From contig JAFKFH010000015.1 of assembly GCA_017307375.1 (NCBI GenBank), positions 62,001 to 126,000 of the forward strand: a stretch of 64,000 nucleotides of DNA. The letters run 5' to 3'. The position numbers were made by a program, and so were the translations under genes. Positions within the stretch are counted from its first letter, which is position 1. The number at the start of each line of letters is the position of its first letter. Positions 51,424 through 62,484 of the stretch are shown here, piece by piece. This DNA is from Alphaproteobacteria bacterium. GTDB taxonomy: Bacteria > Pseudomonadota > Alphaproteobacteria > Ferrovibrionales > Ferrovibrionaceae. Below the pieces are notes generated by a model. It made no database searches and was not told where the DNA came from. It was given only the letters and a program-made list of their open reading frames with translations.

Positions 51424-51750
51424 ATGAAGACGATGGCCCTATTGGCGGCGATTTCCTTCGCTGCATTGTATCCTGCGCTCGGCCAGGCGCAGGGCGCGAC
51501 GCCTATGGTGGTTGCCCAGGCGATGACCGGAACCGCCGACGGCGAAGTACGCAAGATCGATCGCGAGCAGGGAAAGATCACTCTCAAGCACGGCCCCATA
51601 GCTGGTATGGACATGCCGGGCATGACCATGATCTTCCGGGTCCAGGACCCGTCGCTGCTGGATAAGGCCGCCGTAGGCGACAAGGTTCTTTTCAGCGTGG
51701 CCAAGACGGCCGATGGCATGACCGTGACGTCGCTGGAGAAGGCAAAGTAA
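51424..51750 (+). CDS. cusF: CusF-like periplasmic copper/silver-binding protein
   Basis: A 108-aa protein with a signal peptide and a CusF fold: GEVRKIDREQGKITLKHGPI followed by AGMDMPGMTMIF, the Met-rich Cu(I)/Ag(I) site. CusF delivers metal to CusB. A second CusF-like domain is fused to the CusB protein downstream, so there are two such modules in this island. Confidence 0.9.
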   Translation: MKTMALLAAISFAALYPALGQAQGATPMVVAQAMTGTADGEVRKIDREQGKITLKHGPIAGMDMPGMTMIFRVQDPSLLDKAAVGDKVLFSVAKTADGMTVTSLEKAK

Positions 51751-51859
51751 CGGCTGCGGTTGCAGGGTTGCCTTCGTGCTGAAGCAGACTGTCGCGGCGG
51801 CGTTCCTCGCCGCGGCAGTCGGGCCCACCTTGCCGGAAGAATACGGTATAGTCGAAATC

Positions 51860-52579
51860 ATGAGCATAGAACCTCACATTCTGGTCGTCGACGATGACGG
51901 GGAGATTCGGCAGCTTATCGGGCGTTTCTTGCGCGAAAACGGCTTTCGCGTGACTGGCGCCCGGGATGCCGTTCAAATGAGGGAGACGCTCGCCAATGCC
52001 GAAGTCGACCTCGTCGTGCTCGACGTGATGCTGCCGGGGACATCCGGGCTGGATCTATGCCGAGAGATCAGGGCCCGGTCGATGATGCCGATCATTATGC
52101 TCACGGCGCGCCGCGACGAAACCGACCGGATCGTGGGCCTGGAAGTCGGCGCCGACGACTATCTTCCCAAGCCGTTCAATCCGCGAGAGTTGCTCGCGCG
52201 CATTCGGGCGGTGATGCGGCGGGTTGCGCATGCCGGTGATCCGACTACGGCGCACCGTCAGCGCTACATCACCTTCGCCGGTTGGTCACTGGACACGCAC
52301 AGGCATGAACTGGCCAATCCGGAGGGGGTCGTGATCGACCTCAGCGGTGGTGAGTACGATCTCCTGCTGGCGTTCGTCGAACATCCAAATCGGGTGCTTC
52401 GCCGCGAGCAGCTGCTTGAACTTGCCCGCCATCGACTGACCGAGGGGTTCGATCGGTCGATCGACGTCCAGATCAGCCGGCTTCGCAAGAAGCTTGAGAT
52501 GGATGGATCGGCCTCGCCGCTCATCAAGACCATTCGTGGCGCAGGGTACATGTTCGTTCCCGCGGTAACGCGCCAGTGA
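51860..52579 (+). CDS. cusR: OmpR-family response regulator
   Basis: A 239-aa protein starting at ATG 51860 (MSIEPHILVVDDDGE). Receiver domain with D55 in VVLDVMLPG and K104 in YLPKPFN; C-terminal winged helix (LSGGEYDLLLAFVEHPNRVL, then RSIDVQISRLRKKLE). It pairs with the kinase that overlaps it by 4 bases. From position it should control the copper genes, but a target box was not identified. Confidence 0.92.
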   Translation: MSIEPHILVVDDDGEIRQLIGRFLRENGFRVTGARDAVQMRETLANAEVDLVVLDVMLPGTSGLDLCREIRARSMMPIIMLTARRDETDRIVGLEVGADDYLPKPFNPRELLARIRAVMRRVAHAGDPTTAHRQRYITFAGWSLDTHRHELANPEGVVIDLSGGEYDLLLAFVEHPNRVLRREQLLELARHRLTEGFDRSIDVQISRLRKKLEMDGSASPLIKTIRGAGYMFVPAVTRQ

Positions 52580-53928
52580 TCCGCCTATGGCCGGTCAGCC
52601 TGGCGGGGCGCACGATCGCGATCCTGCTGGTCAGCCTCGGACTGTTCCATCTGTTCAGCATCTGGGTCTACGAATTCGGGGTCGAGACGCGCCTGGTATC
52701 CTCGCGCGAGCAACTGTTGGCGGAGAAGCTCGCAACCGTCCAGCGGGCGTTGATCGAGATTCCTCCGGCCGAACGCGACAGCGCCGCCCATGCCCTTTCG
52801 AGCAGCACCGTCGATATTCATTGGGGCTCCCGCAGCCTGATCACCCCGGGGGGGGCGGATAGTCAGTTCTCGGCAGGCCTACGCCAGCGGCTGATCGGTT
52901 TCGCCCCGGATCTCGCACAATCGTCGCTCCGCATCGGCGCAGGACCGGAACAGGGCGTAGGAGCGCGCCACGTTGTCGGGGATCCTCACTATTTGCTGGC
53001 ATCGCTGCAGCTTCCGGACGGCAGCTTCGTCAATGTTTCAGCCCCGCTGATCAACGCCGGGGGCTTCGATCAACATGGAACGGTGGCATCGACAACCGCG
53101 ATGGCCGTTGGTGTCCTGGTGGTCTCCATCTTGCTCGTGCGTTCGCTCACGGCCCCGCTGCGGCGTCTCGCGGATGCGGCCGATCAGCTCGGTACCGGCA
53201 AGACGGAATTTTTCGTTGCCGAAGAAGGCGCGACGGAGGTTCGGCATGCCGCTCGCGCCTTCAATCAGATGCAGCGGCGGATCAGGAACCTCATCAACGA
53301 CCGGACGCAGACCTTGGCGGCGATTTCGCACGATTTGCGCACCCCCCTGACCAGGCTGCGATTGCGCGCGGAATTCATTGGAGAAGAAGCGCTGCGCGAG
53401 AAGATGTTTCAGGATATTGCCGAAATGGAGGAAATGCTCGAATCCACGCTCGACTTCCTGCGTGTCGAAACGATGGGCGGGGAAGTCCGCATCGTCGACC
53501 TCGGTGCTATCCTGAAGACGATCTGCGACGATCATATCGATGCCGGCGAAGACGTTCTCCTGATGAACCCGCCCAAGGCCTATGTATCGGCCAAGCCGCT
53601 CGCCTTGAAGCGGTCGCTGTCCAACCTCGTCGGCAACGCCGTGAAATACGGCAATCGCGCACGGATCTCGGTGGGCGAGACCGATTTGGCATGGCTCGTG
53701 CGCATTGAGGATGCAGGGCCGGGAATCCCGGCCGCGGACCTCGAACGGGTCTTCGAACCGTTCGTGCGCCTGGAAGATTCGCGCAACCGGAACACCGGTG
53801 GCGTCGGGTTGGGATTGACCGTCTGCCGCAGCCTTCTCCGGGGCTTTGGCGCGGATGTGGCGTTGACCAACCAGCTGGATGGCGGCGTCCTGGCGACGGT
53901 ATCGATGCCGAAGGCAAGCCTGCCGTGA
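52576..53928 (+). CDS. cusS: sensor histidine kinase
   Basis: A 450-aa membrane kinase starting at GTG 52576. Two membrane segments (about 12-30 and 170-190) bracket a periplasmic sensor region; then HAMP, H252 in AISHDLRTPLTRLR, N-box SLSNLVGNAVKYGN, and ATP-lid motifs EDAGPGIP and GVGLGLTVCR. It probably senses periplasmic copper or silver and phosphorylates the coupled regulator. Confidence 0.92.
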   Translation: MIRLWPVSLAGRTIAILLVSLGLFHLFSIWVYEFGVETRLVSSREQLLAEKLATVQRALIEIPPAERDSAAHALSSSTVDIHWGSRSLITPGGADSQFSAGLRQRLIGFAPDLAQSSLRIGAGPEQGVGARHVVGDPHYLLASLQLPDGSFVNVSAPLINAGGFDQHGTVASTTAMAVGVLVVSILLVRSLTAPLRRLADAADQLGTGKTEFFVAEEGATEVRHAARAFNQMQRRIRNLINDRTQTLAAISHDLRTPLTRLRLRAEFIGEEALREKMFQDIAEMEEMLESTLDFLRVETMGGEVRIVDLGAILKTICDDHIDAGEDVLLMNPPKAYVSAKPLALKRSLSNLVGNAVKYGNRARISVGETDLAWLVRIEDAGPGIPAADLERVFEPFVRLEDSRNRNTGGVGLGLTVCRSLLRGFGADVALTNQLDGGVLATVSMPKASLP

Positions 53929-54079
53929 TGCCGCAACACTAAGTATCTGTCGGGGAACACGGCAGCAATCTGGCGTCGATAAATTTGATCCCTTGAGAAC
54001 TGCGGCCCATCGCGGGTCGCAGACCGGCCGGCGTGCCGCGCGGCCCCCGTCCATACCGTCCACGGAGTTGGAGTCCGTC

Positions 54080-54580
54080 TTGAAAAACCACCACTCGTCC
54101 TCGGCCGGCTGCGAGCCGCGCAAAGCCGGAATCCGGCTCGCTGTGTTCCTTGTCGGGCTCATCGGCGCTTTCCCAGCTCTCGCCGACATCCCCGTCGGGC
54201 TGACGAGCGCGATACGGATCGAATCACCGACCGTCATCGCCACCTGCAAGGGGGCGGCGGCGAGCTTGGGTTTCATCGTTGCCAATGACAGTTCGACGCG
54301 GCTGCACCTGGCGGGCCTGTCATCGAACGTTGCGCCGAACGCGCGCCTGAAAGCGCGCATTGGTGCGAGCGACACGGCGGATCTCGGATCGATCAATATT
54401 CCGCCTGAAAGCCGGCTCGATCTGCTCACCTCCCACCTTCGCTATGAGATAGCGCCGCTCACGCGGGAGATCCGGCCGGGGGAGATCATCGAGGTTCAGC
54501 TCGACTTCGTGTCGTTCAAGGCGGTCGTGCCGGTGCATGTGCACGAGCCTCCCAAGGGGACGCGTCCCTGCGCGCAATAG
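54080..54580 (+). CDS. PCu(A)C-like secreted protein lacking clear metal ligands
   Basis: About 166 aa from TTG 54080 (GGAG-type site upstream), with a signal sequence LAVFLVGLIGAFPALADIP. The fold resembles the copper chaperone PCu(A)C: TADLGSINIPPESRLDLLTS, then IRPGEIIEVQLDFVSFKAVV, and a final HVHEP. The expected Met and His of the H(M)-x10-M and H-x-M sites are mostly replaced. It may bind copper differently, through the C-terminal HVH, or only scaffold. Confidence 0.55.
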   Translation: MKNHHSSSAGCEPRKAGIRLAVFLVGLIGAFPALADIPVGLTSAIRIESPTVIATCKGAAASLGFIVANDSSTRLHLAGLSSNVAPNARLKARIGASDTADLGSINIPPESRLDLLTSHLRYEIAPLTREIRPGEIIEVQLDFVSFKAVVPVHVHEPPKGTRPCAQ

Positions 54581-54678
54581 CCCCGGCGGCCTCCTGCAAT
54601 CATTTGTTATCAATGGGGAAATCTCCTGCAATCGAGGCCTGGTACGGTCGTCGGATCGCAGATGAACAGGAGAAAATC

Positions 54679-54927
54679 ATGATCTACGTCGCTTCCCGCT
54701 TCCTCGCCGCCATCATCCTGATCGGGGCCGCGGCGGCAGCCATGCCGGCCGCGGCGGCAACCGACGGACTGCCGCCATGCTCGGAGGCCCCCGCCAAGGC
54801 GGATTGCCACATGCATGACCGCAGGAGCCACATCATGCAGGGCAACAAGACGCCCCAGCAGCCCCATGCCGGCCAGGAACATCGTGACTGGTTGCGCGAA
54901 GAGCAGAATGGCGGCCGCCGCAGCTGA
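54679..54927 (+). CDS. small secreted protein with Cys/His/Met
   Basis: An 82-aa protein starting at ATG 54679 with AGGAG upstream. Signal peptide LAAIILIGAAAAAMPAAAAT; the mature part has LPPCSEAP and ADCHMHDRRSHIMQG, a Cys-His-Met-His set that could bind copper or silver. Not a recognised family. Confidence 0.55.
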   Translation: MIYVASRFLAAIILIGAAAAAMPAAAATDGLPPCSEAPAKADCHMHDRRSHIMQGNKTPQQPHAGQEHRDWLREEQNGGRRS

Positions 54928-55012
54928 CGCGGCAACCCGGCGCTGGGAGACCCGTCCCGGCGCCGGTATGACACCGGTTGGCAGTTCCGCGGGATCGTGG
55001 TAGCGATTCGAG

Positions 55013-55345
55013 ATGTGCCGTTTTTGGCTGAGCCTGATTTGCTGCTTCGCTCTGGTGCTGGCCTCGTTGGGAAGCACGATGGCGGCGATCGGTGAAATTT
55101 GCCCGATGGCGTCGATGACCGCTGACGACGTGCCTTGCTGTCCGGATAAACATCCCGGCAAATCGCCGTTGCCCGGCGGTCTCCTCTGCAAGACGGGCAT
55201 CGGTTGCGCCAGCGTGCCAGCACTTCCCGCGGGGCCGCTCGTCTCGCCGCAGCGCGAAGTATTGCGCCAAGCCGAGCCAGTTGCGGTCGCCGGCCTGACT
55301 GGTGGCGCACCACCGAACGGACCGTGGCGGCCACCTCGCATCTGA
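55013..55345 (+). CDS. small secreted Cys-rich protein
   Basis: A 110-aa protein. Signal sequence LICCFALVLASLGSTMAAIG, then EICPMASM, DVPCCPDKHPGK and LLCKTGIGCASV: five to six Cys in the mature part, resembling small metal-responsive secreted proteins found before cusC-type genes. The Pro/Arg-rich C-terminus is poorly conserved-looking. A role in periplasmic metal binding is inferred. Confidence 0.6.
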   Translation: MCRFWLSLICCFALVLASLGSTMAAIGEICPMASMTADDVPCCPDKHPGKSPLPGGLLCKTGIGCASVPALPAGPLVSPQREVLRQAEPVAVAGLTGGAPPNGPWRPPRI

Positions 55346-55431
55346 CCTGATCGCTTCCAGCTCGGATTCCTGCAATCCGCGGGCGCCCCTTGGCGCGCCT
55401 GTCGTGCAGATCAATGCCCGGAGAAGGCCAG

Positions 55432-56679
55432 ATGCCCAACCTCATCATTCTGTGGTCGGCCATAGCGCTGACCGCGTTCACTCGCGCTGCTCTCGCCGGC
55501 GAACCATCCCTTTCTTTCGAGCGGACGTTGACGGTCGCCGAAGCCGTGTCCTCCGGCCTCGCTGCTCGGGAGGCGGCGGTCGCTGCCGCCCAGGCGGCAG
55601 CTGTTCCCGCCGATGCCCTGCCCGATCCGAAGCTGGTGGTCGGGATCGACAATTTTCCCGTCTCCGGCCCCACTGGGTGGGCACCGGGGCAGGAGAACAT
55701 GGCCATGGCCCGCATCGGCGTACAGCAGGACATCCCAAACACCGGGAAGCGCCAGGCGCGCGCCGATGTGGCGAGAGCCGGGGTACAGGAAGCCACTGTG
55801 CGCGGCGACGTCGAACGCATCGCCGTCCGCCGAGAGGCGGCGGTTGCCTGGGTCAATCGATTCTATGTCGAGCGCAGATCGACTTTGCTCGATGCACTGG
55901 AACGGGAAAACAAGGTGTTTGCCCAGGTGGTCAAGGCGCAGGTCGCAGGTGGCAAGGCCCGTGCCGCAGAGCCCGTGATGCCGGGGGACGAGGCGGCAAG
56001 GCTCGGTGACCGGCGCGACGAGCTGGCCCGCGACCTCGTCAAGGCCAAGGCGGTGCTGAGGCGCTGGGTCGGGTCGGCCGGAGACCAGGCCCTGGCCGGC
56101 GATCCCCCCATCACCAGCATCGAACCGGCAGCGTTCCGGGATCAGGCGGCAAGTCACCCGGACCTCATGCTCTACGAACCGATGACGCGCACCGCCGACG
56201 CAAATCTGCGGGAGGCTCAGGCCGGAAAATCTCCGGACTGGGGCGTCGGCGTCGCCTATCAGCGCCGCGCGCCCCAGTTCGGCGACATGGTGTCGGTCCA
56301 GGTGACGATTGATCTGCCGCTGTTTCAGGCCTCGCGCCAGGATCCGCGTATCCTGGCCCGGCGGCTCGAACTGCAGCGGGTTGCCGCCGAACGTGAGGAC
56401 GCGCTCCGGGAACGTCAGGCCCTACTCGATGAAGAACTGGCTGAGTACGACGCCCTGTCGCGCCGGCTCGCGCGGATGCGAGACACTTCGATCCCCCTCG
56501 CGCTGGAGCGCGTGAAATTGGAGACCGTGAGCTATGCTGGCGGCCGCGGCGGCCTTGCCGCGGTGCTCGCCGCTCGGCGCGAAGCGATCGACAGGCGGAT
56601 CGACGCGCTGAATCTGGAGGGGGCCAAGGCCGCCTTGGCCACGCGGCTTACCTTCACCTACGGGCGGGAACCGCGATGA
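55432..56679 (+). CDS. cusC: CusC-like outer-membrane efflux protein
   Basis: A 415-aa TolC-family protein starting at ATG 55432 (GGAGAAGG upstream). Signal peptide LWSAIALTAFTRAALAGEPS; helical repeats with LTVAEAVSSGLAAREAAVAA and a conserved GVQQDIPNTGKRQARADVAR. It overlaps cusB by 4 bases and should be the outer-membrane channel of the CusCBA pump. Confidence 0.88.
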   Translation: MPNLIILWSAIALTAFTRAALAGEPSLSFERTLTVAEAVSSGLAAREAAVAAAQAAAVPADALPDPKLVVGIDNFPVSGPTGWAPGQENMAMARIGVQQDIPNTGKRQARADVARAGVQEATVRGDVERIAVRREAAVAWVNRFYVERRSTLLDALERENKVFAQVVKAQVAGGKARAAEPVMPGDEAARLGDRRDELARDLVKAKAVLRRWVGSAGDQALAGDPPITSIEPAAFRDQAASHPDLMLYEPMTRTADANLREAQAGKSPDWGVGVAYQRRAPQFGDMVSVQVTIDLPLFQASRQDPRILARRLELQRVAAEREDALRERQALLDEELAEYDALSRRLARMRDTSIPLALERVKLETVSYAGGRGGLAAVLAARREAIDRRIDALNLEGAKAALATRLTFTYGREPR

Positions 56680-58139
56680 CCGGGTGGAAGGCGAGCGCCG
56701 TTCTCCTGGCGGTGGTCGCAGGCGCATCGGGTCTGGCGGGCGGCTATTGGATCGCCCGCCGGATGCCTTTGGCAGAACCGGCCCAGGCGCCTCCGCCAGC
56801 AGCCCAGGACGATCGAAAAATTCTCTACTGGTACGATCCGATGGTGCCGAACCAGCGCTTCGACAAGCCCGGCAAGTCCCCGTTCATGGACATGCAGCTG
56901 GTCGCGAAATACGCCCGCGATGCAGGCGAGGCGGGTGAGGAAGGATCGGTACGCATAGCGCCGGGCACCCTGCAGAATCTTGGGATGCGGCTTGCGACAG
57001 CCGAGCGGACCGATCTTTCCCAACGGGTCTTCGTAACCGGCACGATCGCCTTCAACGATCGCGATGTTGCCGTCCTGCAGGCGCGTACGGGCGGCTTCGT
57101 CGAGCGGGTTTATCGGCGCGCATCCGGCGACGTCGTCGAGAAAGGCGCGGCATTGGCCGACATTCTTCAACCGGATTGGGCGGCCGCCCAGATCGAGTTC
57201 CTCGCGCTGCGTGACATCGCCGACCGTTCCCTGCTCGACGCGGCGCGCCAGCGGCTCCGGCTCCTCGGCATGCGGCAATCCGAGATCGACCGGGTGGAGC
57301 GCAGCGGCAAGACGGCCGCCACGACGACGGTGGTGGCGCCGGTGACAGGGGTGATCCAGTCCCTGGAGGTCCGAGAGGGCATGACCGTCGCCCCGGGCAT
57401 GACGCTTGCGCGGCTGAACGGTCTCGACCCGGTCTGGCTCGAGGCAGCGGTACCGGAGGCCCTGAGCGGCAGCGTTCGAGCCGGCGCGCCGGTCGAGGCC
57501 CGGCTTGTGGCTTTTCCCGAGGAGGCATTCGCCGGCACGATCGTTGCCGTGCTCCCGGAAGCCGATGCGGTCAGCCGGACGGTCAAGCTGCGGATCGAAC
57601 TCTCCAACCACGACCGGCGCCTGCGGCCGGGAATGTTCGCCGACATCCGCCTGGGCGGCGATGCCATGCCGGCCCTGACCGTACCCGCGGAGGCGGTGAT
57701 ACGGACAGGCCGCCGTGCCATCGTCATGCTGGCCGAGCCCGAGGGCCGGTTCCGGCCGGTCGAGGTGATGCTCGGCCGCGAGGGCGGGGGCCGCATCGCC
57801 GTGCTGAGCGGCTTGGCAGAGGGCCAGAAGGTCGTCGCCTCGGGTCAATTCCTGATCGATTCGGAAGCGAGCCTGGCCGGTCTCACGGCGAGGCTCGACT
57901 CGAGCGACGTGTTGCACCGAAGCAGCGGACGGGTCGAGGCGATCGATGGCGACGAGATCACTCTCTCGCATGAACCGATCCCAGCCATCGGCTGGGGGGC
58001 GATGACCATGTCCTTCAAGCTTGCGCGGCCGGACTTGACGGCCGGATTGCGGCCAGGCGACACCGTTGCATTCGCCCTGCGTGGTGTCGGCGACGCCTTC
58101 GTCATCGAGCAGATCGGAAAGGCGGGGGCGCCCAAATGA
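56676..58139 (+). CDS. cusB: CusB-like membrane-fusion protein with C-terminal CusF domain
   Basis: A 487-aa periplasmic adaptor. An N-terminal anchor is followed by a heavy-metal-binding module ([20 protein letters not shown], then MDMQLV), then the lipoyl/barrel adaptor body ([37 protein letters not shown]), and a fused C-terminal CusF-like domain with [19 protein letters not shown]. It would gather Cu(I)/Ag(I) and hand it to CusA. It overlaps both neighbours by 4 bases. Confidence 0.92.
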   Translation: MTGWKASAVLLAVVAGASGLAGGYWIARRMPLAEPAQAPPPAAQDDRKILYWYDPMVPNQRFDKPGKSPFMDMQLVAKYARDAGEAGEEGSVRIAPGTLQNLGMRLATAERTDLSQRVFVTGTIAFNDRDVAVLQARTGGFVERVYRRASGDVVEKGAALADILQPDWAAAQIEFLALRDIADRSLLDAARQRLRLLGMRQSEIDRVERSGKTAATTTVVAPVTGVIQSLEVREGMTVAPGMTLARLNGLDPVWLEAAVPEALSGSVRAGAPVEARLVAFPEEAFAGTIVAVLPEADAVSRTVKLRIELSNHDRRLRPGMFADIRLGGDAMPALTVPAEAVIRTGRRAIVMLAEPEGRFRPVEVMLGREGGGRIAVLSGLAEGQKVVASGQFLIDSEASLAGLTARLDSSDVLHRSSGRVEAIDGDEITLSHEPIPAIGWGAMTMSFKLARPDLTAGLRPGDTVAFALRGVGDAFVIEQIGKAGAPK

Positions 58140-61100
58140 TTGCCGCCATCATCCGCGGGTCGATTGCCAATCGCTTCCTCGTGTTGCTCGCCACGTTGTT
58201 CCTCGCGGCGACCGGCATCTGGTCGGTCCGAACCACAGCGATCGATGCCTTGCCGGACCTGTCGGACGTCCAGGTGATCGTCCGCACCAGCTTTCCCGGC
58301 CAGGCACCGCAGATCGTCGAGAACCAGGTTACCTACCCTCTGGCCACCACGATGCTGGCGGTACCTGGCGCAAAGACCGTGCGCGGCTTCTCATTTTTCG
58401 GTGATTCCTTCGTCTATATCCTTTTCGAGGACGGCACCGACCTCTACTGGGCGCGCTCTCGCGTGCTGGAATATCTCTCCCAGGTGCAGGCGCGCCTCCC
58501 CCCGGGCGCCAAGCCGGCCCTGGGGCCCGATGCGACGGGCGTCGGCTGGATTTACGAGTATGCGCTGGTCGACCGGACCGGTCGGCACGATCTCAGCCAA
58601 CTCCGCGCCCTGCAGGACTGGTTCCTGCGTTTCGAACTGAAGACCCTGCCCAATGTCGCCGAAGTCGCGGCGATCGGCGGCATGGTCCGCCAATATCAGG
58701 TGGTGGTGAAGCCCGAGGCACTTGCGGCATATCGTATTCCGCTGGGCACGGTGCGCGACGCGATCACGCGGGCCAACCAGGAGGCCGGCGGATCGGTGCT
58801 CGAACTCGCTGAGGCCGAGTACATGGTGCGGTCTGGCGGCTATCTCGCGAGCTTGGACGATTTTCGGACGATCCCTCTCGGCCTTGCCGCCGGCGGCACG
58901 CCGATCCGGCTTGGCGATGTCGCCACGATCCAAATCGGGCCGGAGATGCGGCGCGGCATCGCCGAGCTCGACGGCCAGGGCGAGGTCGCCGGCGGCGTGG
59001 TCTTGCTACGCTCGGGCAAGAACGCCCGTGAGACCATTGCCGCGGTCAAGGCCAGGCTGGAGCAGCTCAAAGCCAGTCTGCCCCCCGGTGTCGAGATCGT
59101 GACGACCTATGATCGCAGCGAGCTGATCGATCGCGCGGTTAGCAATCTACGCGACAAGCTGCTCGAGGAATTTGTCGTCGTCGCAGTGGTCTGCGCGCTG
59201 TTTCTGTTCCACCTGCGTTCGGCGCTGGTTGCCATCGTCGCCCTGCCGCTCGGCGTGCTGGCCGCGTTCGTTGTCATGCGGCAGCAGGGCATCAACGCCA
59301 ATATCATGTCGCTGGGCGGCATCGCGATCGCCATCGGCGCGATGGTCGATGCCGCCGTCGTCATGATCGAAAACGCCCACAAGCGGATCGAGCGCTGGAA
59401 ACATGATCACCCGGAGGTCAGTCTCGGCGGAGAGGAACACTGGCGGGTCATCGGCGACGCCGCCGTCGAAGTCGGTCCGGCCCTGTTCTTCAGCCTCCTG
59501 ATCATCACCTTGTCCTTCGTGCCGGTCTTCGCCCTCGAGGCGCAGGAAGGGCGGCTGTTCGCGCCGCTCGCTTTCACGAAGACATATTCGATGGCTGCCG
59601 CGGCCGGCCTCTCGGTCACGCTCATTCCGGTCTTGATGGGTTACTGGATTCGCGGCCGGATTCCGGATGAAGCGCGCAACCCGATCAATCGCGGGCTGAT
59701 CGCGATCTACCGGCCCGCCCTTGCGGCAGTCCTACGCTGGCCGTGGGCAACCGTGATCGTCGCGATATTGCTGTTGGCCACCACCTGGTGGCCGCTGCAG
59801 CGTCTCGGGGCGGAGTTCATGCCGCCGCTCGATGAAGGTGATCTCCTCTACATGCCTTCCGCCCTGCCGGGGCTGTCAGCGGCAAAGGCCGCCGAATTGC
59901 TGCAGCTCAGCGATCGGATGATCAGGACCGTGCCTGAGGTCGAGCGCGTGTTTGGCAAGGCCGGCCGAGCCGACACCGCGACCGACCCCGCGCCTTTGGA
60001 GATGTTCGAAACGACGATACGCCTCAAGCCTCGCGACCAGTGGCGCCCGGGCATGACACCGGAAAAACTGATCGATGAACTGGATCGTGCGGTCAAATTG
60101 CCTGGTCTCGCCAATATCTGGGTGCCGCCCATCAGAAATCGCATCGATATGTTGGCCACCGGCATCAAGAGCCCGATCGGCGTCAAGATCGCCGGGACGA
60201 ATCTGGCCGCGATCGACAAGGCGGCCCTGGCCGTGGAACGCGTGGCGAAGTCGGTTCCCGGGGTCAGCTCCGCGCTGGCGGAGCGATTGACAGGCGGGCG
60301 CTATGTCGACGTGGCGATCGATCGCACCACTGCGGCGCGGTATGGCCTCAACGTCGCCGACGTGCAGCTTCTGATCACGTCGGCGATCGCCGGCGAGGCG
60401 ATCGGCGAAATCGTAGAGGGGTTGGCGCGGTTTCCCATAAACCTGCGCTACCCGCGCGAAATCAGGGATTCGCTCGAGAACCTCAGGGCCTTGCCAATCT
60501 TCACGGCCCAAGGGCAGCAAATTACCTTGGGTACGGTCGCCACGGTGAAGATCAGCGATGGTCCACCGATGCTGCGCAGTGAAAATGCCCGCTTATCCGG
60601 GTGGGTCTATGTCGATGTGCGCGGCCGCGACCTCGCCGCCGTCGTTGGCGATCTGCGCGCAGCCGTGACGCGCGAGGTGCGGATCGACCCGGGCATGAGC
60701 ATTGCCTATTCGGGCCAGTTCGAATTCCTCGAGCGCGCCACGGCTCGATTGATGGTGGTCGTGCCGGCGACGCTGCTGATCATCTTTGTGCTCCTCTACA
60801 TGACCTTCCGCCGTGCCGGCGAAGCCGTCCTGATCATGGCCACGATGCCATTCGCGCTGATCGGTGGTGTCTGGTTTCTCGCGCTGGAGGGGCACAATCT
60901 TTCGGTTGCCACCGGCATAGGCTTCATCGCCCTCGCGGGTGTCGCGGCGGAATTCGGTGTGATCATGCTGCTTTACCTCCAGCAGTCTTTCGCCGAGCAC
61001 CGCCCATGCGACATTGCGGCGCTCGACGCCGCGATCATCGAGGGGGCCGTACTGCGGATCCGTCCGAAGGCAATGACCGTGGCGGTGATCATGGCGGGCC

Positions 61101-61321
61101 TCCTCCCCATCCTGTTGGGCCAAGGCACGGGCTCGGAAGTGATGAGCCGTATTGCGGCCCCCATGGTCGGTGGCATGATAACCGCGCCGCTGCTTTCACT
61201 GTTCGTGGTGCCCGCCTGCTACAGACTGATGCGAGCGAAGGACCTTCGCAGGAGCGTCAGAGAACCCGGCGCCGCGGGGAATCATCGCGGCAACGAGGTG
61301 ACGGACGGTTCAAGTCAATGA
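58136..61321 (+). CDS. cusA: CusA-like heavy-metal RND efflux pump
   Basis: A 1061-aa inner-membrane RND transporter of full family length. Marks: [20 protein letters not shown] near the N-terminus, first porter domain ([20 protein letters not shown]), membrane repeat with [20 protein letters not shown], and second half with [20 protein letters not shown]. It exports Cu(I) or Ag(I), driven by the proton gradient, through CusB and CusC. The 3' end overlaps the convergent gene by 7 bases. Confidence 0.95.
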   Translation: MIAAIIRGSIANRFLVLLATLFLAATGIWSVRTTAIDALPDLSDVQVIVRTSFPGQAPQIVENQVTYPLATTMLAVPGAKTVRGFSFFGDSFVYILFEDGTDLYWARSRVLEYLSQVQARLPPGAKPALGPDATGVGWIYEYALVDRTGRHDLSQLRALQDWFLRFELKTLPNVAEVAAIGGMVRQYQVVVKPEALAAYRIPLGTVRDAITRANQEAGGSVLELAEAEYMVRSGGYLASLDDFRTIPLGLAAGGTPIRLGDVATIQIGPEMRRGIAELDGQGEVAGGVVLLRSGKNARETIAAVKARLEQLKASLPPGVEIVTTYDRSELIDRAVSNLRDKLLEEFVVVAVVCALFLFHLRSALVAIVALPLGVLAAFVVMRQQGINANIMSLGGIAIAIGAMVDAAVVMIENAHKRIERWKHDHPEVSLGGEEHWRVIGDAAVEVGPALFFSLLIITLSFVPVFALEAQEGRLFAPLAFTKTYSMAAAAGLSVTLIPVLMGYWIRGRIPDEARNPINRGLIAIYRPALAAVLRWPWATVIVAILLLATTWWPLQRLGAEFMPPLDEGDLLYMPSALPGLSAAKAAELLQLSDRMIRTVPEVERVFGKAGRADTATDPAPLEMFETTIRLKPRDQWRPGMTPEKLIDELDRAVKLPGLANIWVPPIRNRIDMLATGIKSPIGVKIAGTNLAAIDKAALAVERVAKSVPGVSSALAERLTGGRYVDVAIDRTTAARYGLNVADVQLLITSAIAGEAIGEIVEGLARFPINLRYPREIRDSLENLRALPIFTAQGQQITLGTVATVKISDGPPMLRSENARLSGWVYVDVRGRDLAAVVGDLRAAVTREVRIDPGMSIAYSGQFEFLERATARLMVVVPATLLIIFVLLYMTFRRAGEAVLIMATMPFALIGGVWFLALEGHNLSVATGIGFIALAGVAAEFGVIMLLYLQQSFAEHRPCDIAALDAAIIEGAVLRIRPKAMTVAVIMAGLLPILLGQGTGSEVMSRIAAPMVGGMITAPLLSLFVVPACYRLMRAKDLRRSVREPGAAGNHRGNEVTDGSSQ

Positions 61322-62106
61322 CCTGCGCCGAGGCCGCCGGCCGTCACTGTCATCCACACGGCCATCGCCACCATCATGAGGTTTTCGGTGAGCGATACTA
61401 AGCCGAGCGGTACATTGCTGTCGCCGCCGACGCAGGCGCATTTCAGTTCGCGGCGGTCGATATACACAGCCTTGAACACCGAAACAGCCCCGATCGACCC
61501 GATGGCAAGCGCAATCGGTACGGACAGCCACGTCAGAGCTCCGGAAATCATCAGCACGCCAGCCAGCCCCTCGGCAAATGGGTAAATGTAGCTATAGGGT
61601 ACCCAGCGCTGCGCCAGAAGATCATAGCCGAGGAACATGTTGGAGAAGCCCTCCAGGTCCCTGAGCTTCAGCATAGCGAGCAGACACATCGAGAAGGCAA
61701 TGAACCACTCTCCGGCCCGCACGGCCAGCAGGGAGCCGGAGCTTGACCAACTCGCGGCCAGCGCCATCGCCGCCGCCATGGCAAACACCGCCACGATCGG
61801 CATGTAGGTAGCTGCCTTGGGGTCGCGCACCGTCACCCCGAGGAACCGGCGCAGCGCGTCGTAGCCGCCGATGCGACGGCCGTCGATGAAGGTTTGCGGT
61901 GTCGTCTCGACCCCGTGTTCACCCTTGAAGGCGTCGACCTCGGCGCGGGTCGTCAGCCAGCGGTCGTCGACCGCATATCCCTTGCGCCGAAGCAGGTCTC
62001 TCGCTTTCAAACCGAACGGGCAGAGGTGCTTTGCCATGACCATGCGGTAGAGGATCGCGACAGGTTTTTCTTTCGCGTCAGCCCGTAGGTCCGTTGCGAT
62101 CGTCAT
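61315..62106 (-). CDS. glutaredoxin-MauE fusion membrane protein
   Basis: A 263-aa protein starting at ATG 62106 ([14 protein letters not shown]). The N-terminal glutaredoxin-like domain has [15 protein letters not shown] (single active Cys in CPFG) and [20 protein letters not shown]; the C-terminal part is a MauE/DoxX-like four-helix membrane domain ([20 protein letters not shown], then [15 protein letters not shown]), ending with [16 protein letters not shown]. Such fusions accompany metal-resistance or redox-maintenance genes. It is transcribed toward cusA. Confidence 0.85.
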   Translation of the reverse strand: MTIATDLRADAKEKPVAILYRMVMAKHLCPFGLKARDLLRRKGYAVDDRWLTTRAEVDAFKGEHGVETTPQTFIDGRRIGGYDALRRFLGVTVRDPKAATYMPIVAVFAMAAAMALAASWSSSGSLLAVRAGEWFIAFSMCLLAMLKLRDLEGFSNMFLGYDLLAQRWVPYSYIYPFAEGLAGVLMISGALTWLSVPIALAIGSIGAVSVFKAVYIDRRELKCACVGGDSNVPLGLVSLTENLMMVAMAVWMTVTAGGLGAGH

Positions 62107-62220
62107 TGGCGATTTCCTTCTTCCTGGCCTGCCAAGCTCCGCTAGGGCCGTTCGGCATTGCCACCCAAAAGTCCGCACCATCCCTAGGGAGACTTTTGCT
62201 GCTGAGGTCCGTTCCGGGCG

Positions 62221-62325
62221 TTACAAAATGTAATTCTGGGTGGCAGCCAAACTAAAGGTGACTGCCACGATGACGGCGGCGCCGATGACGCCGGCAAGCA
62301 CGGCTTCGTAGGAGCCGGTTGCCGC
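62221..62325 (-). pseudogene. remnant encoding one membrane helix
   Basis: A minus-strand open stretch of 34 codons with no start codon, ending TAA at 62223-62221. It encodes YEAVLAGVIGAAVIVAVTFS then LAATQNYIL, a typical single membrane segment. It is probably the 3' end of a gene truncated when the neighbouring segment (GNAT fragment) was joined. The remainder of 62107-62484 shows no gene. Confidence 0.4.
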
Positions 62326-62484
62326 TCACGGCGGTTTTGTGCCCCATCGAGCGCGCGAAGCCGGCATCCCGGTATTGTCCGGCATCGGCTGCGTTATGCC
62401 CGTTGCCTCCGCAGCCCGCCCTGGCGGAGAATTCGCCTGAAGACAGTCAGGCGAGGACCAGACGTTGAAGATTCGCGTGGCTGA

